Assembly: GCA_040007395.1 (NCBI GenBank)
Contig: JBDTVG010000088.1
Location: forward strand, 1 to 14,709
Origin: DATGFK01 sp040007395
GTDB taxonomy: Bacteria; Chloroflexota; Anaerolineae; Aggregatilineales; UBA2796
Length of the DNA stretch: 14,709 nt
Reading direction: 5' to 3'
Program-made: the position numbers and the translations under genes
Notes under the pieces: model-generated
What the model saw: only the letters and a program-made list of their open reading frames with translations
Told to the model about the DNA's origin: nothing
Databases searched by the model: none
Shown: piece by piece, positions 1 through 3,752 of the stretch
How positions within the stretch are numbered: the stretch's first letter is position 1
Layout: every line of letters starts with the position of its first letter

Positions 1-101
1 AGATTCAAGGCATCCCGATAGGCCAGCTGCGTTGTCCGTAACGCCTGATACTGGGTTGGGCTGGTGATTAATTTCAGTTTCGCGACGATGATTTGTTGCA
101 T
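1..101 (-). CDS. tnpB: TnpB-like (IS200/IS605 OrfB) protein, N-terminal fragment cut by window edge
   Basis: Reading the minus strand from an ATG at 101 gives 33 open codons to the left edge, starting MQQIIVAKLKLITSPTQYQA. The pattern (short beta strand, V-K-L-K-L, then a T-x-x-Q-x-x-x-L helix and a Y-x-x-A-L-N segment) is the usual start of TnpB, the RNA-guided endonuclease encoded by IS200/IS605-family elements. Only the N-terminus is visible, so the RuvC catalytic residues and the completeness of the gene cannot be judged. No Shine-Dalgarno precedes the ATG, and the best promoter lies so close that the mRNA may be nearly leaderless. The hairpins at 161-203 and 211-243 lie where the left end of such an element would be. 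No TnpA transposase is visible. Confidence 0.72.
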   Translation of the reverse strand, partial: MQQIIVAKLKLITSPTQYQALRTTQLAYRDALN

Positions 102-108
102 ATAATAA

Positions 109-136
109 AGTGTATAGGGTTTGCCAAGCGTGTCAA
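109..136 (-). promoter_or_regulatory. Candidate sigma-70 promoter for the TnpB-like gene
   Basis: On the minus strand TTGACA (131-136 on the plus strand as TGTCAA) is followed after 16 bases by TACACT (109-114). The -35 is a perfect consensus and the -10 matches 4 of 6. The predicted start of transcription falls at about 101-103, at the ATG itself, which would explain the lack of a ribosome binding site. Confidence 0.45.
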
Positions 137-160
137 GCGGTTAAGCGTGTGAAGCACCGT

Positions 161-203
161 GCTTCCCCGCCCGCGTGAACGCGGGTGATTCCACACGGGA
201 AGC
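161..203. repeat. Nested hairpin upstream of the TnpB-like gene (possible IS200/IS605 end)
   Basis: An outer 7-base inverted repeat GCTTCCC (161-167) / GGGAAGC (197-203) encloses an inner perfect 7-base repeat CCCGCGT (170-176) / ACGCGGG (179-185). On the minus strand the inner hairpin has a tight TTCA-type tip. Subterminal hairpins of this kind, rather than terminal inverted repeats, are the recognition elements of IS200/IS605 ends, and this one sits 60 bases upstream of the tnpB start. The exact element boundary cannot be set from one copy. Confidence 0.45.
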
Positions 204-210
204 ATTGAAG

Positions 211-243
211 TGTACATTTTGGAATTAAACCTCAAAATGTACA
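211..243. repeat. Perfect 11-base inverted repeat
   Basis: TGTACATTTTG (211-221) and CAAAATGTACA (233-243) are perfect reverse complements separated by 11 bases. There is no T-tract on either strand directly after it, so it is a poor intrinsic terminator. It lies between the end of the dihydrofolate-reductase-like gene and the presumed transposon end, and could be part of the element, an operator, or a separate small repeat. Confidence 0.5.
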
Positions 244-279
244 GACGGCATGGAGAGCCTTTTCCGCAAAACCAAGCTA

Positions 280-834
280 TTATTTTTTGTCCGGCTGGTA
301 GATAAGCGCAAGGGAACCGAAACTGAGTGATTTGCTTTCGACAAGCCTGAGCTTCGTCGGAGGTGTTCCATCCGGGAAGAACCGCCTTCCACTTCCCATG
401 ATGAACGGCTCGATTAAGAACCGATACTCATCGATCAGATCAGTCCCCAGCAGCGATTGGACTAGGCTCGCGCTGCCGTCGATAATAATGTCTTTGCCCG
501 GCTGCTGTTTCAGTTTGGTGATTTCTTCCACCACATTCCCTGTAATGATAGTCGATTCTTTCCAAGGGGCTGTCGAGAGCGTGGTCGAGACCACATATTT
601 GTGCATCCGGTTGAGGATCGGTCCCGGCCCATCGCCTGTCGTCTGTGTAGACCAGCCGGGCCAAAGCATTTCATAGGTGACTCGCCCCAAGAGGTACGCA
701 TCGCCTTTCGAGTACTCCGCCATAATGTACTGTCGCCTCTCGGCGCTGTCGGAAGAATGCCACCAGTGTTCCATTGTGTCCGCGTCAAAGACACCATCGA
801 ACGTCAGCCACGCTTTCACCCATAGCTTTCTCAC
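280..834 (-). CDS. Dihydrofolate reductase family protein (RibD C-terminal fold), copy 1
   Basis: A protein of 184 residues with the dihydrofolate-reductase-like fold of the RibD C-terminal family (YwjB/YyaP-like). The visible pattern is the N-terminal strand ending in F-D-G-V (12-15), the nucleotide-site motif L-L-G-R-x-T-Y (48-54), K-Y-V-V-S-T (79-84), L-K-Q-Q-P-G-K-D-I (108-116), D-G-S-A-S-L (119-124), L-I-D-E-Y (133-137) and G-S-G-R-R-F-F (147-153). It probably binds NADPH; its substrate is unknown, and the family contains many uncharacterised stress or resistance-associated reductases. A longer reading from TTG at 852 is possible, but AAGGAG at 842-847 sits 7 bases before a GTG at 832-834, which gives the family-typical start M-R-K-L and is preferred. 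It is the second gene of a pair with its paralogue, 60 bases downstream of it, and probably co-transcribed. Confidence 0.85.
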   Translation of the reverse strand: MRKLWVKAWLTFDGVFDADTMEHWWHSSDSAERRQYIMAEYSKGDAYLLGRVTYEMLWPGWSTQTTGDGPGPILNRMHKYVVSTTLSTAPWKESTIITGNVVEEITKLKQQPGKDIIIDGSASLVQSLLGTDLIDEYRFLIEPFIMGSGRRFFPDGTPPTKLRLVESKSLSFGSLALIYQPDKK

Positions 835-841
835 GTTCGTA

Positions 842-847
842 CTCCTT
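842..847 (-). promoter_or_regulatory. Ribosome binding site that fixes the GTG start of copy 1
   Basis: AAGGAG on the minus strand lies 7 bases before GTG (832-834). It would lie inside the coding sequence if the upstream TTG at 852 were used, so it argues for the shorter 184-residue protein. Confidence 0.7.
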
Positions 848-894
848 TCCAAAATAAGAGGAATTTCTCCCCTATCTCAAACTTACATTAAAAT

Positions 895-1461
895 TTAAGC
901 TTTACTATGTGACTGGTAGGTCAGCAGCACCACCCCAGAATCGAGCGCTCTTGTGCTGACAAGCCGCAGGGTCGCAGGGCTGCCCTCGACAAAGAGACGT
1001 TTTCCCGTGCCTACCACCACCGGGTAGAGAATAAGCGAATATTCATCGACGAGATTGTGCTTTTGGAGGGTGTGGGCGAGTGTAGCACTGCCATTGAGCA
1101 CGATGTCCTTACCGGGTTGTTGCTTCAGCTTGGTAATTTCTTCGACGATATTCGCGCTGATCAATGTGGAATGGTTCCAGTCAGCCGTTTTCAGGGTTGT
1201 TGAAACCACATACTTTGGGATATTGTTTAGAAATGCTGCCATCCCGTCGGTCTGAGTAGAAAAAGAGGAGGCAAACCCTTGCCAAGTTCTCCGTCCTAGC
1301 AACATCGTGTCGCTCCGCGAGGCAACATCGGCAATGGCATTCCCGATGTCATCATTGAAGTACGGCATTGTCCAGCCTGCATACGCGAAGTCATCCTCTG
1401 GGCCGGGGCCTTCTATGACACCATCTAGCGAGATAAACTCTGCCACAACGATTTTTCGCAT
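895..1461 (-). CDS. Dihydrofolate reductase family protein (RibD C-terminal fold), copy 2
   Basis: A protein of 188 residues, paralogous to the gene downstream of it. It shows F-I-S-L-D-G-V-I-E (9-17), M-L-L-G-R-R-T-W (53-60), P-K-Y-V-V-S-T (82-88), an E-E-I-T-K-L-K-Q-Q-P-G-K-D-I block (107-120) that is identical to the paralogue, N-G-S-A-T-L (123-128), L-V-D-E-Y (137-141) and G-T-G-K-R-L-F (151-157). These are the standard elements of the RibD C-terminal/dihydrofolate reductase family; the physiological substrate is not predictable. The ATG start is preceded by GGGGA at short spacing. A good promoter lies at 1511-1539, and the divergent HxlR-type gene is the obvious candidate regulator of the pair. 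Confidence 0.87.
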   Translation of the reverse strand: MRKIVVAEFISLDGVIEGPGPEDDFAYAGWTMPYFNDDIGNAIADVASRSDTMLLGRRTWQGFASSFSTQTDGMAAFLNNIPKYVVSTTLKTADWNHSTLISANIVEEITKLKQQPGKDIVLNGSATLAHTLQKHNLVDEYSLILYPVVVGTGKRLFVEGSPATLRLVSTRALDSGVVLLTYQSHSKA

Positions 1462-1510
1462 AAGTCGTCCCCATCGTGACCTATAAAACTTTCATTTTGC
1501 AAGTAAATAC

Positions 1511-1539
1511 AGTATAATCTTATTCAAGTGAGAAGTCAA
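1511..1539 (-). promoter_or_regulatory. Promoter for the two dihydrofolate-reductase-family genes
   Basis: On the minus strand TTGACT (1534-1539) is followed after exactly 17 bases by TATACT (1511-1516), each one mismatch from the sigma-70 consensus. Transcription would start about 40 bases before the copy 2 ATG. The -10 overlaps a plus-strand TATAAT, so the divergent regulator and its target share the same DNA. Confidence 0.65.
1513..1518 (+). promoter_or_regulatory. Candidate -10 element for the HxlR-family regulator
   Basis: A perfect TATAAT on the plus strand lies 41 bases before the regulator's ATG. No good -35 is visible at 16-18 bases (TTTCAT at 1490-1495 is weak). It overlaps the minus-strand -10 by four bases, so the two promoters are expected to compete. 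Confidence 0.4.
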
Positions 1540-1552
1540 GAACTAATGTTCT
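1539..1552. promoter_or_regulatory. Candidate operator between HxlR gene and target genes
   Basis: AGAAC (1539-1543), TAAT, GTTCT (1548-1552) is a perfect 5-base inverted repeat. It abuts the minus-strand -35 and lies in the presumed 5' leader of the regulator gene, a position where a dimeric repressor could affect both directions. It is short, and the assignment to HxlR is inference. Confidence 0.35.
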
Positions 1553-1559
1553 ATCTAAA

Positions 1560-2012
1560 ATGAAACACCAAAGACGCTCAAACTGCCCGATTAGTTTTGC
1601 ATTGGAAGCATTCGGCGATACGTGGTCGCTGTTGATCATCCGGGATATTGTCTACTTCGGGAAGAAAACCTACGGCGACTTTTTGGAATCCGAGGAAGGG
1701 ATTGCCACTAACATCCTCGCCACGCGCCTTACCCAGTTAGAGGAAAAAGGCATTCTTATTAAAAAGCCTCATGCAATGGATAAGCGCAAAGAGGTTTATC
1801 AACTGACTGAAAAAGGGTTGGATTTAATCCCTGTCTTGCTGGAACTGGCGAACTGGAGCATTAAACACGATCCGCAAACGGGAGCGCCTGCCGATTGGAT
1901 TGAGATGGTCAATGCCAACCGAGAACCGATGCTCAAGCTCATTCGCGAAACGGTGCAAAACGGCGGCGCTATTTTTGCGGGGCCAGACAGCCTGGTCAGT
2001 AAATTAGCCTAA
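1560..2012 (+). CDS. HxlR-family winged-helix transcriptional regulator
   Basis: A protein of 150 residues with the HxlR-type winged helix filling residues about 9-95: C-P-I-S-F-A-L-E (9-16) is the family's opening, followed by a G-D-T-W segment, a recognition helix region around I-A-T-N-I-L-A-T-R-L, L-E-E-K-G-I-L and the wing M-D-K-R-K-E-V-Y-Q-L-T-E-K-G. Cys9 is at the position of the conserved N-terminal Cys used for redox or electrophile sensing in some family members. HxlR proteins bind as dimers and often control a divergent neighbour. Here that is the reductase pair, with which it shares the 98-base intergenic region. No Shine-Dalgarno is seen before the ATG; an upstream ATG at 1547 is out of frame and closes at once. 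The C-terminal tail (about 100-150) is longer than the core domain. Confidence 0.88.
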   Translation: MKHQRRSNCPISFALEAFGDTWSLLIIRDIVYFGKKTYGDFLESEEGIATNILATRLTQLEEKGILIKKPHAMDKRKEVYQLTEKGLDLIPVLLELANWSIKHDPQTGAPADWIEMVNANREPMLKLIRETVQNGGAIFAGPDSLVSKLA

Positions 2013-2038
2013 GCTGCTTTCTGACCCATGTCGTGGGT

Positions 2039-2419
2039 TTATACCGTCGCCGCTACCGGTTTCACCAGTTCAAAGGCTTCTTTTGAAGACTGTACCGCGA
2101 CCAGTAAACGCGATTGCCGTTGGTTCAATCTGGACATAGCATTAAAGATCGTTCTGCCAAACGGATTTGAGATAACAATAATCAAAGCCTTGAGATTGTT
2201 TGGCTTAGACATCAGGGCTTGGCGAAAATGGCGTATTGGATAACCCGGTGGCAAGCGATCTGCGCCATCGACAATTAAATTGACTGGATGAGAAACCTCT
2301 TTGATCATGTGATTTGACTGAACATTGGCATCATCAAATTCTTTCCATGTCCAATTTTCATCACGCTGTAGTATGCAAATTGTTTTCGCTTCATCAAACC
2401 ACTTGACAATGATAGCCAT
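2039..2419 (-). CDS. Small STAS/SpoIIAA-like protein
   Basis: A protein of 126 residues beginning M-A-I-I-V-K-W-F-D-E-A-K. The pattern fits a small STAS-like alpha/beta family that I recall as common in Chloroflexota: a strand, a W-T-W-K-E-F helix start (24-29), a buried strand V-N-L-I-V-D-G (47-53), a loop with P-P-G-Y-P, and then L-I-I-V-I-S-N-P-F-G-R-T-I-F followed by a basic helix. The role of the family is unknown; STAS folds usually serve as protein interaction or nucleotide-sensing modules. The open frame extends upstream to 2467, but GGAG (2429-2432) sits 9 bases before the ATG at 2419 and gives the family-typical start. It converges with the HxlR gene (26 bases apart) and diverges from the sulfate operon. 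Confidence 0.62.
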   Translation of the reverse strand: MAIIVKWFDEAKTICILQRDENWTWKEFDDANVQSNHMIKEVSHPVNLIVDGADRLPPGYPIRHFRQALMSKPNNLKALIIVISNPFGRTIFNAMSRLNQRQSRLLVAVQSSKEAFELVKPVAATV

Positions 2420-2457
2420 CGCAATCAGCTCCATGATAGTCAGGGCATTCAGCACCA

Positions 2458-2466
2458 ATATTACCA
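2458..2466 (-). promoter_or_regulatory. Candidate extended -10 for the STAS-like gene
   Basis: On the minus strand TGGTAATAT gives a TGn extension and a -10 of TAATAT about 40 bases before the ATG. The -35 region (CTAACG at 17 bases) is poor, so the assignment rests on the extended -10. Confidence 0.3.
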
Positions 2467-2498
2467 CTTTATCGCGTGACCGTTAGCATTAGTCAGCG

Positions 2499-2523
2499 AA
2501 GTTTTGTGGATATGCACAAACTT
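2499..2523. repeat. Imperfect palindrome upstream of the cys leader promoter
   Basis: AAGTTTTGTG (2499-2508) and CACAAACTT (2515-2523) form an inverted repeat with one extra T in the left arm and six bases between. It lies 23 bases upstream of the proposed -35, the usual place for an activator site. No regulator can be named. Confidence 0.35.
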
Positions 2524-2531
2524 TAGTTTTG

Positions 2532-2550
2532 GGCAAAGCAAAGCCTTGCC
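2532..2550. promoter_or_regulatory. Inverted repeat overlapping the cys operon -35 (candidate operator)
   Basis: GGCAAAGC (2532-2539), AAA, GCCTTGCC (2543-2550) is an inverted repeat with one mismatch. Its right arm covers five bases of the proposed -35 (2546-2551), so a bound protein would block or reposition RNA polymerase. No family-specific motif is recognised. Confidence 0.35.
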
Positions 2551-2574
2551 TAACTCGAAAGCTCATGGTATCTT
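2546..2574 (+). promoter_or_regulatory. Candidate promoter of the sulfate assimilation operon leader
   Basis: TTGCCT (2546-2551) and TATCTT (2569-2574) are separated by exactly 17 bases and each match 4 of 6 consensus positions. Transcription would start near 2581, placing both Cys-rich leader ORFs and both terminators inside the transcript ahead of cysH. Confidence 0.45.
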
Positions 2575-2608
2575 AAACACATTCACCTGACACTATTGGG
2601 ACACAAGT

Positions 2609-2707
2609 GTGAAACACATAACCGCTGTTATAACCGAAAATAGTTACGTATGTTGTATGTGTTGTCAGCCTTGTCTACTACTCGGTGGCTTGTCAGCGTG
2701 CGCCTGA
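2609..2707 (+). CDS. Cysteine-rich leader peptide 1 of the sulfate operon attenuator
   Basis: A 32-codon ORF starting at GTG (the only start after an in-frame TGA at 2588) and ending TGA 23 bases before an intrinsic terminator. It contains Y-V-C-C-M-C-C-Q-P-C (13-22) plus one late Cys31: six Cys in 32 residues, five of them encoded by TGT. The product has no plausible enzymatic role. Its composition, its position ahead of the cysteine-pathway operon and the overlap of its 3' half with an antiterminator arm suggest that its translation is the sensor: ribosomes pausing at 2651-2674 for lack of Cys-tRNA would leave 2683-2693 exposed. The ribosome binding site is weak (GGGA at 2598-2601). The length is well below normal gene-calling limits. 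Confidence 0.75.
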   Translation: MKHITAVITENSYVCCMCCQPCLLLGGLSACA

Positions 2708-2738
2708 GCACGGTTAACCTGAAAATTCACAAGCCCCG
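2683..2738 (+). promoter_or_regulatory. Antiterminator 1
   Basis: CGGTGGCTTGT (2683-2693) can pair with ACAAGCCCCG (2729-2738): ten Watson-Crick pairs with only U2686 bulged. This would sequester eight of the nine bases of the terminator 1 5' arm (2731-2739). The left strand begins nine bases after the Cys codon at 2672-2674 and ends 12 bases before the stop codon, so a ribosome stalled early exposes it and one that has reached the stop would at least partly cover it. Confidence 0.65.
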
Positions 2739-2757
2739 GAAAACCCCGGGGCTTTTT
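2731..2757 (+). terminator. Intrinsic terminator 1 (attenuator)
   Basis: AAGCCCCGG (2731-2739) and CCGGGGCTT (2746-2754) form a perfect 9-base stem with a 6-base loop, followed by a run of five T (2753-2757, overlapping the stem end). A strong canonical terminator with no complete gene before it, 23 bases after leader ORF 1. Confidence 0.9.
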
Positions 2758-2807
2758 GTTGGGTGACTCAGATGAAATTGATAGAAATGGCAAAAGCAAG
2801 GGCAACC

Positions 2808-2912
2808 ATGAACAGTACAGTTTCCAGCACAAAGATGCACATCAATCTCAGCGAGACTTGTCTCTGTTGTATGTGTATGCCTATTTCGATCCCTTGTGGT
2901 TCGCTGTCTTGA
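2808..2912 (+). CDS. Cysteine-rich leader peptide 2 of the sulfate operon attenuator
   Basis: A 34-codon ORF containing T-C-L-C-C-M-C-M-P (17-25) and Cys30, all five Cys encoded by TGT. AAGG precedes the ATG by seven bases. In-frame ATGs at 2772 and 2787 are possible alternative starts but have poorer sites, and 2772 lies just behind the T-run of terminator 1. The ORF ends 28 bases before terminator 2. The bases coding C-C-M-C (2865-2876) are identical to those in leader 1 (2651-2662). The two codons after the last Cys codon (2898-2903) form the antiterminator arm. A function as a stable protein is unlikely; translation itself is the probable signal. Confidence 0.75.
   Translation: MNSTVSSTKMHINLSETCLCCMCMPISIPCGSLS
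2851..2867 (+). repeat. Segment repeated upstream of the sulfate-binding protein gene
   Basis: GCGAGACTTGTCTCTGT here matches 5591-5606 over its whole length except for one missing T. It covers the T-C-L-C part of leader peptide 2 and includes the inverted repeat GAGAC-TT-GTCTC. Confidence 0.7.
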
Positions 2913-2953
2913 CTTGGATTGCACTTGACTGTATTCAAACAAGCCCCGAACCG
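2897..2953 (+). promoter_or_regulatory. Antiterminator 2
   Basis: GGTTCG (2898-2903) pairs perfectly with CGAACC (2947-2952), extended by a U-G wobble (2897/2953). After a 4 by 3 internal loop, CTTG (2908-2911) pairs with CAAG (2940-2943). Together they span the 5' arm of terminator 2 (2944-2951). The left strand begins directly after the last Cys codon and ends six bases before the stop codon, so a ribosome at the stop would mask it. Confidence 0.6.
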
Positions 2954-2969
2954 AAAGTTCGGGGTTTTT
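2941..2969 (+). terminator. Intrinsic terminator 2 (attenuator), directly before cysH
   Basis: CCCCGAAC (2944-2951) and GTTCGGGG (2957-2964) form a perfect 8-base stem with a CGAAA loop, followed by five T (2965-2969). The flanking AAG can extend the stem against the T-run. It lies 36 bases before the cysH start, so all expression of cysH from upstream promoters must read through it. Confidence 0.9.
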
Positions 2970-3004
2970 GTTATTACTGGTGAACGCATAGCAAAGGAAA
3001 TGTT

Positions 3005-3706
3005 GTGAACGCACTGACTGACACGCTTCCGCAGCTAAATATCGACTTCGAGGCGGGATCGCCACAGGATGTACTCCGCTGGGCGGCTGAAATGTACGGC
3101 GACTCCCTCGCAGTTGTGACGAGTTTCCAGCCTACAGGCATCGTGACGCTGCACATGTTGAGCGAGATCGCGCCACGCACACCGATCCTCACCTTGGATA
3201 CGGGCTTGCTGTTCCCAGAAACGTATGCCCTGATGGATACGTTGGAGCAGCAGCTTAATCTGAACCTGATCCGTGTCCGTCCGGCGCAGACGGTTGCCGA
3301 GCAAGCGGCTGCACACGGCGATGCGTTATGGGATCGGGAGCCTGACCGCTGCTGCAATCTGCGGAAGACCGTTCCGCTAGGCGATGCGCTGGCGGGCTAC
3401 TCGGCATGGATCACGGGTCTGCGCCGCGATCAGTCCGAGGGGCGGGCGGCAACGCCGATTGTGAGTTGGGACAAGAAGTACCAGATGGTCAAACTCTGCC
3501 CTTTCGCGTCGTGGACAGAGGAAATGATCTGGACATACATCCATGCCTACGAACTGCCCTACAACACGCTGCATGATCAGCGTTATATGACGATTGGGTG
3601 CGTGCCTTGCACGCAGCCCGTACCCGTTGGCTCGACAGATAAACGCGCTGGACGTTGGTCGAACCATTCCAAAACCGAATGCGGTATTCACGTCAGCCCA
3701 CAATAG
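3005..3706 (+). CDS. cysH: Assimilatory APS/PAPS reductase, iron-sulfur type
   Basis: A cytoplasmic enzyme of 233 residues reducing adenylyl sulfate (and possibly PAPS) to sulfite with thioredoxin or glutaredoxin as electron donor. The family pattern is clear: S-F-Q-P-T-G (40-45) at the nucleotide site, L-D-T-G-L-L-F-P-E-T-Y (64-74), the iron-sulfur Cys pair in C-C-N-L-R-K-T-V-P-L (116-125), T-G-L-R-R-D-Q-S (137-144), the second pair C-V-P-C (199-202), and the catalytic Cys226 in E-C-G-I-H. The two Cys pairs mark the [4Fe-4S] type, which usually prefers APS. A GTG start is chosen because AAGGA lies 6-7 bases before it and the nearby ATG at 3000 closes at once. All six Cys codons are TGC, unlike the leaders. 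First structural gene of the operon. Confidence 0.95.
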   Translation: MNALTDTLPQLNIDFEAGSPQDVLRWAAEMYGDSLAVVTSFQPTGIVTLHMLSEIAPRTPILTLDTGLLFPETYALMDTLEQQLNLNLIRVRPAQTVAEQAAAHGDALWDREPDRCCNLRKTVPLGDALAGYSAWITGLRRDQSEGRAATPIVSWDKKYQMVKLCPFASWTEEMIWTYIHAYELPYNTLHDQRYMTIGCVPCTQPVPVGSTDKRAGRWSNHSKTECGIHVSPQ

Positions 3707-3752
3707 GGTTGATGTTTATCTGGTTATCGTTCCACTTTAAGGAGAACACCTG

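Noticed and set aside
2909..2937. Possible promoter TTGACT-17-TATTCA between leader 2 and terminator 2
   Set aside because: The -10 matches only 3 of 6 positions and the start would fall inside the terminator stem. CTTGACT also occurs again at 2924, so chance is likely.
2756..2989. Longer plus- and minus-strand ORFs across the leader region
   Set aside because: They lack ribosome binding sites and family features, and run through the terminators. The short Cys-rich frames explain the region better.
2581..3004. SAM or other metabolite riboswitch in the cysH leader
   Set aside because: No recognisable S-box or other sulfur-related aptamer core is seen. The leader is explained by Cys-rich ORFs, antiterminators and terminators.
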